A DNA stretch of 64,000 nucleotides from Methanocella_A sp963792125 (GTDB lineage Archaea; Halobacteriota; Methanocellia; Methanocellales; Methanocellaceae), in the NCBI GenBank assembly GCA_963792125.1, contig CAWBVA010000012.1, positions 496,001 through 560,000 of the forward strand, in the 5' to 3' direction. The notes below the pieces were generated by a model that was not told the DNA's origin, ran no database searches, and saw only the letters and a program-made list of their open reading frames with translations. The position numbers and the translations under genes are program-made. Shown here piece after piece: positions 50,601-60,749 of this stretch; positions within the stretch are counted from its first letter, which is position 1; the number at the start of each line of letters is the position of its first letter.

Positions 50601-52359
50601 TTAGTTACCTCCCGCCAGCGGACCGGCCTTTATGACCGTCTGGTGAGCCGCATACACGTCCTGTACCGGGTAGTTGTTCAGACGTGACCGAGTAGTACTT
50701 CAGGAACTTGTCCACGACATCGTCGACGACCTGCTTATTGTTAAAGCCGTCCGCGTCAGACCAGATCAACCTGCTTTGGCTGTCCCATCGACACGACTTC
50801 GCCATCCTTGACGACGATCTCGCCGCCCTTAATGGTGTAAGCCGCATTCGACAGGGCATGGATGAGCCCGTCGGTGTCCTGCGTGCTGTCCTGGGTCTTC
50901 GGGTTGAAGCTGTAAATCGCAATGTCCGCATCCGCACCGACACCGAGGTGGCCCTTCGTCTTGGACATGCCAAGTGCTTTTGCAGGCCCTGCCCTGGTCA
51001 TCGTTGCGATGTCGTCGAACGTCATCTCTCTCGAGATGCCAGCGATCTTGCTTCTCTCCGCCACCCACTTATGCAGCGTAGCCAGCCGTGCCGTCCCTCG
51101 CCTTCTTGCTCATCAACCAGGCCGTCACGAACGGGTACCGCGTGAACGGCCCTGCGTTCGGGTTGTCAGTGGTCATGAAGCACTTCCACGGGTCCTTGAC
51201 CAGTAATGCGAGCTCCAGGCCAGTAGCCCACTGGAGGCCGAACACGTGGTTCTTCGGGTCGTAAATGAATGGCACTACGCCCGAGCCGGTTTCCAGCTCT
51301 ACGTCCAGGTTGGCCCACTTGAGGTGGTTGGTCGAGTGCAGTACGAACTCGAACGGCCCGTCCGCCGTCATCGTCGTCGTCTCGTCAAGCGTGACAAAAC
51401 CGACATCGATGGTCAGGTGATCATGGCTGTTCACATAGTCCGCGATTGCATCGGCCTTGGAGTGGAAGTCCTTCCATGCAGTGCCCCCATAGGAGTTGAA
51501 CTGCATGTGCGTAAAGTGCATGTTCTGGTTACGGCCGGACTTCTTGTTCGTCTTCAGACCCTCGGTTAACGCAAGCGTCTTCAGCGTCGTCGTATAGTTG
51601 CCCGGGTGACCCAGGTTGTTGCCATGCAGGTGTATCGAGTGCGGAAGGCCGAGCCTCTCGTTCGATGCTGCCAGGCCCTGGATGATCTCTTTGGGCGTAA
51701 CGTCGAAGTATGGCACCGGGTCGTCGATGTCCGTACAGTTCTTGCCCCAGCCCCACGCCTCAGTTCCGCCGGGATTAACCAGCTTCACCGCAAAGCCTTT
51801 CGTAGCTTTAAGCATCCATGCGACGAACGCGTCAAGGTTCTCCGGCTGATTCTTCTTGATATATTCCATTACCAGCCAGTTGTTACCCAGCAGCGTGAAC
51901 GCCGTCTGGTCCACGATCGGAGTGTCATGGATCTCTTCATGGGTATGCCTCGCCAGCAGAGGAGGCATCGCCGCCTCATTCAGGTAGGTGTAACCCAAGC
52001 TTGGAGTACCGGTACGCAGTCTCGAACGTACTCGGAATGGAGAACCCTCCGCCACAGCGCAGTAAGTCCGTGTGCGTCCGCATGTTGGGGTCGTGCAGCT
52101 TGTCTTCAGGCCTGTACAGCCTGCCGACATTCAGCTTCGGCCCGGCCACATGCGTGTGCGGGTCGATACCGCCGGCCATGACGATCTTGCCCTTGGCATC
52201 GATGATCTTAGCCTTCGTCGAAAGCTTGGAGGCCTCGACAATCTTGCCGTTCAGGACAGCAATGTCCTTCACATCACCCTTAATGCCATGAGCAGGGTCA
52301 TACACAAACCCGTTCTTGATCAATAATTCGCTCTTAGCAGTGGTAGATTTTGTAGCCAT
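50601..52359 (-). CDS. fwdA: Formylmethanofuran dehydrogenase subunit A, four frameshifts in this assembly
   Basis: Amidohydrolase subunit that condenses formate with methanofuran. Read through the breaks, about 580 residues. Metal-binding GGIDPHTHVAGPKLNVGR sits at the N-terminus. NNWLVMEYIKKNQPENL, LPHSIHLHGNNLGHPGNY, HFTHMQFNSYGGTAWKDF and HLGVGADADIAIYSFNP follow, and the end is YAAHQTVIKAGPLAGG. Frame changes lie near 52007 (GGG for GG), 51067, 50757 and 50680. Each is explained by one extra base, and the protein reads normally on both sides. Such damage to an essential gene points to sequence errors. ATG at 52357-52359 follows AGGAGGCG. Confidence 0.92.
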
Positions 52360-52362
52360 GGC

Positions 52363-53734
52363 TTACACGCCTCCTGCTTTCTTCTCGGCCTTGATCTCTT
52401 TGACGCGGGCCAGTATCCTGGTCAGGATCTCGGCGTCCGAGAGGATTCCTTCCGGAGCGTTCGTGACCTTGCGGCAGCGAATAGGCACATTATCCATACG
52501 ATACGCAGTGCCCTCTTCCTCGACTCCTACGATGGTCGACGGCATCACAATCTTACTGACACCAGTCGTCGGAGTCTCATGCGGATCAATAGCGATCGTC
52601 GGGATCTGCGCATACCACTTCATCGACGAATACGGGAAGTGAGCGCCCGGATCCGAAGCAATAACCAGCGCTGCGTCGCACTCGTGCCTCTGCAGAATAT
52701 CGTTGGCCGCCGTCTCTCCCGGATTATACCTGGGGATAGCCCCTGGAGAAGTCCATAGCGAACGGGAAACCAGACTGCCAGCACATAACCTGGCCACTGC
52801 CCGTCACATTATAATGGCCTCTCATCGCGATCAGACTGAACTTCGTATACTTGTTCATGTCAGCAACCCAGCTGATCGCAATGTCGATATTACGGTGCTT
52901 GCCAGTCGTCTGCGTAACACCCATACCGAAGAACAATAGTCCAAACTTCTTAGACTTAGCCAGCTCAGCCAGCTTCATGATCTGCTCTTTCTTGACTCCG
53001 CCCACTACGTCGGGGATATCCTCGCCACGGGTCGCAGTGCGCAGTGCATCCAGGACCTCATAGTCCTTGCCCTGCTCCACCTGGACGTGGATCTCCGCCT
53101 GCTTCGCAGTGTCAGTCGGCCTCGGGTCGACTACGACAACCGTCCTGTCCTTGAAGCCTCTCTCTGTAAAGAAGCCCCTCGGATAAGTCGAGTACCGGGA
53201 CATATGCCTCGGGTGCGCGTGCACCGGATTACAGCCCCAGTAGATGATTAGGTCGGCCCTGTTCTTGACTTCGCCCAGCGTGCAACACGGAGCACCAACA
53301 GTCTGAATAGCCATGACCGACGGGCCATGACAAACCGACGCGGTATTATCCGTGACAGCGCCGCAGACCTCGGCCAGCTCGTTGCCGACTTCCTGCGCCT
53401 CGCAAGAAGTAGACGACCAGCCATACATCAACGGACGCTTAGCGTTAGCCAGGATCTGCGCCGCTCTCTCGATAGCGTAGTCCCAGCTAATCTTGCCGAA
53501 CTCGGCCGAGTTGTCCTCCCGCTCCATCGGGGCCATAATACGATGGCCCGCCTGGGCAGACTTGAACTTCTCATTACCGATAACGCAAGCATTGAGCGTG
53601 TCAACGATATGATTCCCATCCATGACGACCTTGATATCATCACAGAGCGTTCCGCAGAAGGGGCAAACAACATCAGTAACTACCTTGAGGTTACCCGTCT
53701 TCACGGTCGCCTGTGCCTGAGATTCTGAATGCAT
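52363..53734 (-). CDS. fwdB: Formylmethanofuran dehydrogenase subunit B, one frameshift
   Basis: Catalytic molybdopterin subunit, related to formate dehydrogenase, about 456 residues after correction. N-terminal iron-sulfur site VVCPFCGTLCDDIKVV; the metal-ligand cysteine is in ASVCHGPSVMA; LIIYWGCNPVHAHPRHMSRYS is typical of FwdB. The frame breaks near 52730 in a run of four C (three restores FSRGYPRYNPGETAAND). The C-terminal part contains ALVIASDPGAHFPYSSMKW. Cysteine, not selenocysteine, occupies the active site. Its stop is three bases before the fwdA start region. Confidence 0.93.
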
Positions 53735-53736
53735 GT

Positions 53737-54151
53737 TTAGCCCTCCTGCTTGAGGTTAAGTACGGCCTTCTGAAGCAGCTTGATGCCGTTCATGACCGTC
53801 TCGTTAGGTGCTGGTTCGATTGATACTTTGACTCCCTTGAAATGGGGCATGCCCGTAGAATACGTCTCCGGACTCGTGACCTGATTAGCCCACGGCCCCA
53901 TGGGAATAAAGACCAGCCCAGGGTGCGGACCCTGGGTCGCCTTAACCGCCCTAACGACTACCTCACCGTAAGCCGACTTGACCTTTACAGTCTGCCCGGG
54001 GAACACATGGAGACGCTTTCATGTCAGAGACATCCATCTCCACAATCCCACAGGCCTTGATGTAACCGTCATCGTGCTTGTGGCCCTCAATAGCCACGCC
54101 CTGCCAGACGGTCCTGCCGGATATCATATTTACATCGATTGAGTTAGTCAT
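53737..54151 (-). CDS. fwdD: Formylmethanofuran dehydrogenase subunit D, one frameshift
   Basis: A small molybdopterin-dinucleotide-binding subunit of about 137 residues. First frame: NSIDVNMISGRTVWQGVAIEGHKHDDGYIKACGIVEM. After the break near 54015 (one extra A in AAA) the other frame continues MKRLHVFPGQTVKVKSAYGEVVVRA and HPGLVFIPMGPWANQV, matching the FwdD/MopB C-terminal fold. ATG at 54149-54151 has GGAGACC upstream. Confidence 0.9.
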
Positions 54152-54180
54152 TCTCGGGTCTCCTTACCAAAAGTCCCCGG

Positions 54181-54714
54181 TCAGGTCTTCTGTACCGGTG
54201 CGGCTTCCAGTTTCTTTCCAGCGCCTATCTTTCTTAGCTCTGCCAGGTCGTCTGCCCCGGAGGCACCCTGGCCGGCGGAGGCCGACTTTGCCTTCTGGAT
54301 GGGGCTCGGGCCCAGCTCGTTGATGGTCTTGACCATGTCCTTGATGACTTCGCCCCACTTGGCACCTTCTGATGCCGAGACGAAGGTCATGCGTACCCTC
54401 CGGTCATCGAACCCGAGGGACTTGAGGACACGCTTGGTATAGAACATCCTCTTCGCTGCCTTGTAGTTCCCTTCGAGATAGTGGCAGTCGCCGAAGTGGC
54501 ATCCTGACACGATCACGCCGTCCGCGCCGTCCATGAACGCTTTCATGATCAGGAGCGGGTCTACACGGCCCGTGCACATCAGGCGGATGAGCCTGACGTC
54601 GGACGGGTACTGGATACGGGAGGTGCCCGCCAGGTCGGAGCCTGCGTAGGAGCACCAGTTACAGACAATGCCCAGGATCTTGGGCTGCCATTCACCGTTT
54701 GCTTCGTTAGCCAT
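54181..54714 (-). CDS. mvhD: F420-non-reducing hydrogenase iron-sulfur subunit D (MvhD)
   Basis: A 177-residue electron-transfer subunit that links HdrA to a hydrogenase or formate dehydrogenase. The MvhD signature is CNWCSYAGSDLAGTSRIQYP, then LMCTGRVDP, SGCHFGDCHYLEGNYKA and RMTFVSASEGAKWGEV; the conserved cysteines hold a [2Fe-2S] cluster. The C-terminal 40 residues are a low-complexity Ala/Gly/Lys tail. Its start overlaps the hdrA stop (TAATG). Because no mvhA/G genes are present and fdhAB is in the same operon, the partner here is most likely formate dehydrogenase. Confidence 0.93.
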   Translation of the reverse strand: MANEANGEWQPKILGIVCNWCSYAGSDLAGTSRIQYPSDVRLIRLMCTGRVDPLLIMKAFMDGADGVIVSGCHFGDCHYLEGNYKAAKRMFYTKRVLKSLGFDDRRVRMTFVSASEGAKWGEVIKDMVKTINELGPSPIQKAKSASAGQGASGADDLAELRKIGAGKKLEAAPVQKT

Positions 54715-56688
54715 TACTGGTCACCTCCAAGGAGGAATGCGTCGATCTGAGCCACGAGCTGTGGGGTGGCGAAGTGCTGCATCCAGATGGCGCCGCCCGG
54801 ACAGGACGAGCCACAGGTGCCGCATCCCTTGCACATTGCATCGTTGACGCTGGCTCTCATCTTGCCGTTGCTAACTTCTTCCATTGTGATAGCCTTGTAC
54901 GGGCACTGTCTTTCACATATGCCGCAGCCCGCGCACAGGGTTTCGCTTACTTTTGCCGCGATGGGCTCGAGTGCGACCTTGCCCTGGTTGATGGGGATCT
55001 GGGCAGCCGCAGCCGCACCAGCCGCCTGGGCAACTGTGTCGGGAATATCCTTCGGACCCTGACAGCAGCCTGCGAGGTAGATACCATCGGTACTGGTCGA
55101 GAACGGGTTCAGCTTGGGGTGAGCCTCAAGCAGGAACAGGTCCGGGCTTCTGCTGATGGTCAGCTTGTTCCGCAGGGCCTCTGTCGTCGCCTTCGGGACT
55201 ATGGCCGATGCTAATACGACGACGTCCGCTTCCAGTGAAATCGGGGTGCCGAGCATGGTGTCTTCTGCCTGTACCAGCAGGTTCTTGTTCGGGAGCTCCT
55301 GGATCTTGGCTACACGGCCGCGAATGAACTTGGCGCCCTCTTCCTGAATCCTGTAATAGAACTCTTCGTAGGCCTTGCCGAACGCCCTTATGTCCATGTA
55401 GAAAATGTAGGGTATAACGCCAGGCATCTTCTCCATGATCTGGTGGGCGTGCTTCAGCGAGTACATGCAGCACACACTGAGAGCAGTACGGGTTAGCGTC
55501 CTGGTCTCTCGAGCCGGCGCACAACACGAATGCTACGGTGTGCGGCTTCTGGCCGTCAGATGGCCTGACGAGCTTGCCGCCGGTCGGACCGGATGCGTTG
55601 ATGAACCGCTCGAACTGGAGGCCGGTAATGACATTGTCAAACCGCTTGTAGCCCCACTCGTCCTTCTTCTCCACCTCATACATGTCAAAGCCAGTGGCGG
55701 CAATAATCGTGCCGACCTTGATTTCCACGTCTTTGCCGGGGTCTTCGAGGTCGATGGCCTTCTTGTCACCGCACTTCTTGACACACAGCTCGCACTTGAC
55801 GCACGAGTCGAAGTCGATGGTGAACTTCAGTGGCACTGCCTGCGGGAACGGCACATAGATTGCCTTCCTCGCGGAAAGGCCCATGTCGAACTCGTTAGGC
55901 CTGTTGACCGGACACACGTCCGCACAGTCGCCACAACCGTTACAATCCTCAATCTTGACACCTCTCGGCTTCTGGTTCACAGTCACCGTGAAGTTGCCAA
56001 TGTATCCCTCGACCTTCTTTACTTCCGAATAGGTCATCAGCTTGATGTTGGGGTGTCTCTCGACATCCACCATCTTCGGAGTAAGGATACACTGCGAACA
56101 GTCAAGAGTCGGGAACGTCTTGTCCAGCCTCGACATATTACCGCCGATAGACGGAGTCGATTCGATGAGGTACGTGGTGATGCCCGAGTCTGCTGTCTCT
56201 AATGCAGCCTGGATACCTGCGACACCCGCGCCGATGATCATGATCGACTTCTCGACCGGGATGAACTTCGTCTCTAACGGCTGGAGCAGCGCTGCTCTTG
56301 CCACTGACATCCTGATGATGTCCTTGGCCTTTGCCGTTGCTTTTTCCGGCTCCTTCATGTGGATCCACGAGGACTGCTCGCGGATGTTAGCCATCTCGAA
56401 GACGAACGGGTTTAATCCGCCCGCTGCGGTAGCCTTCCTGAAGGTCGGCTCGTGCAGACGGGGCGAACACGCCGCCACTACGACAGCCTCAAGGTTGTGC
56501 TCTTTAATAGCCTCCCTGATCTTGGACTGGCCGGGGGTCGAGCACATGTAAGTGTAGTTGTCCGCGTGCACTACGTTCGGGATAGTCTTGGCATACGCCT
56601 TGAGCTCCTCGATAGGTATGACGCCGGCGATGTTAGTACCGCAGTGACAGATGAAGACTCCGACTCTGTTAGGTTTACCATTTGCCAT
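54714..56688 (-). CDS. hdrA: CoB-CoM heterodisulfide reductase subunit A, one frameshift
   Basis: Flavin-bifurcating subunit of about 657 residues. N-terminal GVFICHCGTNIAGVI and MCSTPGQ, FAD-binding IIGAGVAGIQAALETAD, DCSQCILTPKM, and four ferredoxin-type sites: CNGCGDCADVCPV, CVKCELCVKKCG, CAGCGICERQCPY and CKGCGTCGSSCPGG. The frame breaks near 55470 (extra T in CAGTGTG; removing it gives the HdrA motif NPYCSQVCCMYSLKHA). HdrA splits electron pairs between ferredoxin and the HdrBC branch. Start at the ATG 56686-56688 with GAGGTGAG ahead. Confidence 0.94.
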
Positions 56689-56698
56689 TCTTCTCACC

Positions 56699-57595
56699 TC
56701 ACACAATCTTATCCAGCACTTTGTCTACAGGAATGACGTGTACACTCAAGCCCAGCTCTTCCGGGCTCATGCCCTGGGCAAGGCCCAGGAGTTGCGAGTA
56801 GTGCAGCACGGGGATGTTGTAGACATCGCCGAACTTTTCCTTGATCTCCTGCTGACCCTTGTCAAACTGCAGGTGACAGAACGGACAGACATCGACAATA
56901 CAGTCGACACCAGCTGCCTGCATATTCCTGAGCTTCTCATTGGTCATGTCAAGCGCGTAGTCGATCTTGTAGCCACGGACGCCTCCGCCCGCACCACAGC
57001 ACATCATCTTCTCGACATAGTCCACACTGGTCGCTCCGAGAGCCTCGACCATCTCGTCGAGGAACGTCGGGTACTCCGTGCCGAACGCAGGAGAGCCGAA
57101 CTTGCGGTCCCTCGCGGGCTTGAGCATGTGGCAGCCATAGTGGATGCCTACACGGAGACCGTTCAGCGGAGTGACAACGCTGTCACGGATCTTCTTGACC
57201 CCAACGTCACGGTAGAGCTGCTCGGCGAGGTGCCTTACCTCGATCGTGCCCTTGAACTCCATACCGGCGAGCTTCAACAGCTCATTGACCTTCTGCCTCT
57301 CGGCAGGGTTCTCCTTCAGCTTCTCGTTAACATCGTACAACGACTTGTAACAGCCATTGCACACGACGGTACAGTCCAGGCCCATCTGTTCAGACAGGCA
57401 AATGTTCCTTGCCGCGAGCGCTTCCCAGGTCAGGATGTCCATGGAGCCGAATGCGCCGGGTGCGGGGCAGCACGAAGCGCCCACCAGGTCGACCAGCTCG
57501 ACGCCCAGCGCCTTCGAGGTCTTAATCGAAGCGGCCTCGATGCCCGGGTACCTGTTCGGTGCGATACAGCCTAAATAGAATGATGTCTTAGACAT
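56699..57595 (-). CDS. hdrB: CoB-CoM heterodisulfide reductase subunit B
   Basis: A 298-residue catalytic subunit that reduces CoM-S-S-CoB. Two CCG-type cysteine motifs bind the unusual non-cubane [4Fe-4S] clusters: CCPAPGAFGSMD with VCNGCYKSL, and MMCCGAGGGVRGY with CPFCHLQFDKGQ. It starts at a TAATG overlap with the hdrC stop. No zinc site beyond these cysteines is claimed. Intact in this assembly. Confidence 0.96.
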   Translation of the reverse strand: MSKTSFYLGCIAPNRYPGIEAASIKTSKALGVELVDLVGASCCPAPGAFGSMDILTWEALAARNICLSEQMGLDCTVVCNGCYKSLYDVNEKLKENPAERQKVNELLKLAGMEFKGTIEVRHLAEQLYRDVGVKKIRDSVVTPLNGLRVGIHYGCHMLKPARDRKFGSPAFGTEYPTFLDEMVEALGATSVDYVEKMMCCGAGGGVRGYKIDYALDMTNEKLRNMQAAGVDCIVDVCPFCHLQFDKGQQEIKEKFGDVYNIPVLHYSQLLGLAQGMSPEELGLSVHVIPVDKVLDKIV

Positions 57596-58140
57596 TACTT
57601 CTTCGCCCCCTCGACATGAGCCTTGATGGCCATGAGACCGGTCGCATCCAGTATTTTCTGGATACCCGGGATGAACTCGGGATGCGAGTGAGTCGTCGGC
57701 GGGTCCTTTGGCAGGCCGAGCTTGACACGAACAGCCCTGTTCGCATCATTGTTCGGAACACCATGACCGGACTGGTAGATGAACCCTGCCGTCGCCAGGA
57801 AATTCTTCGGCACAAGATACTGCCTCGTAGCCATATTCCTCAATGCCATGATGACATCGGTTGGCTTCACATGCCTGGGGCACCTGTCAGTGCAGGTGTA
57901 GCAGGTCGAGCAATACCAGATCGAATCGTCATGCAGAAGCTGTTCCTTCATGCCGAGCGACGCCATCCTCATGACCTTCCTGGTCCTGAGGGCATTGCGT
58001 CTCCCCTGCGGGCAGCTGCCGGTGCAAGTACCGCACTGGAAGCAGACGCCGATGTTCTCGCCGCCCATCTTCTCGATTTCGTGGGTAAAGTTCGTCAGAC
58101 CCTTGTTGATGTTTAATACCTGTGATTCCAGAGCTGCCAT
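57595..58140 (-). CDS. hdrC: CoB-CoM heterodisulfide reductase subunit C
   Basis: A 181-residue iron-sulfur subunit that relays electrons from HdrA to HdrB. Two [4Fe-4S] motifs: CFQCGTCTGSCPQGRR and CSTCYTCTDRCPRHVKP, followed by VIMALRNMA. Soluble type (not the membrane HdrE-linked kind), as in hydrogenotrophic methanogens. Starts two bases after the corrected fwdF stop. Confidence 0.96.
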   Translation of the reverse strand: MAALESQVLNINKGLTNFTHEIEKMGGENIGVCFQCGTCTGSCPQGRRNALRTRKVMRMASLGMKEQLLHDDSIWYCSTCYTCTDRCPRHVKPTDVIMALRNMATRQYLVPKNFLATAGFIYQSGHGVPNNDANRAVRVKLGLPKDPPTTHSHPEFIPGIQKILDATGLMAIKAHVEGAKK

Positions 58141-58141
58141 G

Positions 58142-59235
58142 ATTAGGCCTCCTTGATCTTCGGGGTCTTCTCAGTCATGAGCTTGGTCTCAATCTTGTTG
58201 ATACAGGCTCGTCTTCTCGCCCTTCACATTCACCTTGGACCGCTTCATCTTCAGCGGACCATCAGCGGGACACGCGTTAATGCAGGCGCCGCAGTACATG
58301 CAGAAGTCCTTGTTGTAGGCCAGCCTGCCGGGCTTGTGGCCTGCTTCTTCTACAAGGGGCAGGTACAGCGCATTGCATGGGCAGACTTCCACGCATGTGG
58401 AGCATCCGGACGGGCACTTGCTTACGTCCACTGTGAGCTCGCCTTCGAAGACCTTCTCGACCTTCGCGGCTTCGCTGGGGCAGATCTGCTGGCACCAGCT
58501 GCACGTGGTGCAGTCGTCCAGGTTGATGTCGACCTTGCCAGTAAGCTTGGGCTCCTGGGTGATCTTCCGCTCGATGGCGAGTGCATCCTTGGGGCAGATC
58601 TCTACGCAGACCTTGCACGCGTCGCACTTCTTCTCGTCGAAGCTCAGCTTGCCAATCTTCTTGACTGTCAGCGGGGTCGGCTCCTTGTAGTCGATCTTGA
58701 ACGCGTCGCAGGTCTCTGCGCAGATGCCGCAGAGCGTGCACTTGTTCTCGTCGAGCTTGTAGTCGATCGCGTACTTCATGGTCGAAGCAGCCTTATGGCC
58801 CTGGTCAACCTTCGCGACCTCTCTCTTAATCGCATCCCTCGGACAGACCTCCTCGCACAATACACAGCGAGTACACTTGTCCTGGTCGATCTTCGCATTC
58901 TTAACCAGCGTCGGGAAACCTTCCTTCTCAAGGATGGGTAACCTATCCTTGCCGTCGATGGATAACTTGATCGCGTTAAAGGGGCACATAATGTTGCATA
59001 CGCCGCAGAACGAGCACTTCTTCTCGTCCACGTCAACCTTGGCCACCTTGGCTTTGCCACGGCTGACAGCACCAATAGCCCCGCGGGTCACTGCCTCCTC
59101 CGGACAGGCGTCGATACAGACTCCGCAGCCGGTGCATCGATCCAGGTCTACTGTCAGGTTCAGCTTCTGAGTCAGTAGCTTCTGCTCGATAACCTGCTTG
59201 TTATCTTTGATTTTCTTAGAATAACTGGGAAACAT
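58142..59235 (-). CDS. fwdF: Polyferredoxin subunit FwdF, one late frameshift
   Basis: About 363 residues with eight ferredoxin-type CxxCxxCxxxC motifs, for example CTGCGVCIDACP, CSFCGVCNIMCP, CTRCVLCEEVCP, CDACKVCVEICP, CTTCSWCQQICP and CMYCGACINACP. The seventh has an extra residue (CPSGCSTCVEVCP) and the fourth lacks the final Pro. It wires electrons into formylmethanofuran dehydrogenase. The frame breaks at about 58205; with one base removed it continues NKIETKLMTEKTPKIKEA to a TAA at 58142-58144, right before hdrC. Strong site GGAGGAG before the ATG. Confidence 0.92.
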
Positions 59236-59253
59236 CTAATTTCTCCTCCACAT

Positions 59254-59487
59254 TCACTCCGTAGTAAGCGTAATCGCACGCTGAGGGCATACCTCTAAAC
59301 AAACGCCGCAACCGTTGCATACTTCCTCGTCGATAACGACAGCCTTACCGTTCAACACGTTGTAAGTCTTCTTCTTGGTCACCGGGTTGGCGACTGTCAG
59401 TTCCAGAGCATTAACCGGACAGGCTACAACGCAATTGTTGCAGCCGGTACAGGTCCTGTTCTGGATATCTAAAGATATCGTCGTCAC
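59254..59487 (-). CDS. fwdG: Ferredoxin subunit FwdG
   Basis: A 77-residue two-cluster ferredoxin: CTGCNNCVVACPVNALEL and CNGCGVCLEVCPQRAITL, separated by a loop of about 25 residues. It starts with GTG at 59485-59487, with GGTGCTATC ahead. In the order fdhB-fwdG-fwdF it is the likely small electron carrier of the Fwd complex; a free ferredoxin role cannot be excluded. Confidence 0.88.
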   Translation of the reverse strand: MTTISLDIQNRTCTGCNNCVVACPVNALELTVANPVTKKKTYNVLNGKAVVIDEEVCNGCGVCLEVCPQRAITLTTE

Positions 59488-59502
59488 GATAGCACCAGCC
59501 GA

Positions 59503-60747
59503 TCATTCCTTGAATATCTTGAAGATCTGGTCGGTTCCGGTGGACGCGAGCCTCTTCCGTTCGTCAGGCTCCCACACAGAGGTAAGTATTGGCAGCGTCA
59601 TGTCGACGCCCGGCACGTAGCCGAACATCGCCTGGACATCGTTCTGGACCATGTGCATCAGCTTTGCGTTGTCAATCTCGGCCGGGCAGAGCTCTTCGCA
59701 CTGTCCGCAGTTGATGCATGAGTCCGCAACGTGGGTAAACCGTATCAGGTGGAACATGAATCCTGGAGGTACGTCACCCGATGGGACCAGGTAGGGTTTC
59801 TTGGTGCTGCACTCGGTACAGTAGCAGATGGGACAGTTCTCGACACAGGCGTAACATCTGATGCACCGGGAAGTATCCTTCATGATGGCCTGCAGGCGCT
59901 CGGTGCCTTGCCCATCGATGTCGAAGTACTTCGCACGCCACTTGTCCGCAAGCTTGAGCATGGCACCCTCTACCTTGCCGCGGATTTCTATTCCCTTCTC
60001 CGCAGCGGGCTGTGCCTCGATTGCTCCTGCCGCGATCGCCTGGTTCATCGCCAGTGCGCCCTTCTCGCTGCAGACCTCGACGAAGGTGGCCTTCCCGGCC
60101 TTGTCGCCGATGACGCCCCAGTTGCCGCAGGCAAGATCTGCCTGACGCGGGACCTTCATCTTGCACCGGCGGCAGTTGTTTCTCCGTCCGTAGCCCTGCT
60201 CTTCGAGCTCGTCCATGGAGATGCCCTTGTGCTTGCCGTCAGCCGTCTGGATGATGAACTGACCCTTGTCGATCTCTTCCTTGACGACGGTGTCCGGGTC
60301 GACCCCGAACTTCTCGGTGATCATCTTCCGGGCCATTGCCGGCTTCACGGTGCCGCCGCAGTTCACGCCGATCATGACGATGTTGTCCAGGTTGATCTGG
60401 CTTCTCTTAGCCATCTCGTACATGGCCATCGCGTCGCAGCCCTTGACCACGACGCCGACCTTCATGTCCGGGGCCGCGTTGAGGACGCACTTAGTGAGCT
60501 GCTTGGGTACCAGCAGCGTGCCGCAGTGGAGGGAACCGGCCGTCTGGATGACATCCTTCGGGTCGGTGATGAATGCGGGCACGGCATCATAGATGTCTGC
60601 CCCTTTCTTCATTGCATAGACCGCGTCGACCATCTTGCTCTCTAACATGAACTTGAGCAGTGCGGTGACTGTGCCGCCGGTCTCGCCCTTCTCCTGGATT
60701 GCGTTGTCCTTAGCCCATGCGTATAATAAATCGCCTTTTGCGACCAT
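59503..60747 (-). CDS. fdhB: F420-dependent formate dehydrogenase subunit beta
   Basis: A 414-residue FdhB/FrhB-type protein, carrying FAD and iron-sulfur clusters and able to pass electrons to F420 or to Hdr. The FrhB-like N-terminus has EKGETGGTVTALLKFML, VVVKGCDAMAMYEM and NCRRCKMKVPRQADLACGNWG. Two C-terminal ferredoxin motifs follow: CIRCYACVENCPICYC and CINCGQCEELCPAEID. Its start overlaps the end of fdhA closely, with AGGAGG upstream. Intact. Confidence 0.95.
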   Translation of the reverse strand: MVAKGDLLYAWAKDNAIQEKGETGGTVTALLKFMLESKMVDAVYAMKKGADIYDAVPAFITDPKDVIQTAGSLHCGTLLVPKQLTKCVLNAAPDMKVGVVVKGCDAMAMYEMAKRSQINLDNIVMIGVNCGGTVKPAMARKMITEKFGVDPDTVVKEEIDKGQFIIQTADGKHKGISMDELEEQGYGRRNNCRRCKMKVPRQADLACGNWGVIGDKAGKATFVEVCSEKGALAMNQAIAAGAIEAQPAAEKGIEIRGKVEGAMLKLADKWRAKYFDIDGQGTERLQAIMKDTSRCIRCYACVENCPICYCTECSTKKPYLVPSGDVPPGFMFHLIRFTHVADSCINCGQCEELCPAEIDNAKLMHMVQNDVQAMFGYVPGVDMTLPILTSVWEPDERKRLASTGTDQIFKIFKE

Positions 60748-60749
60748 TT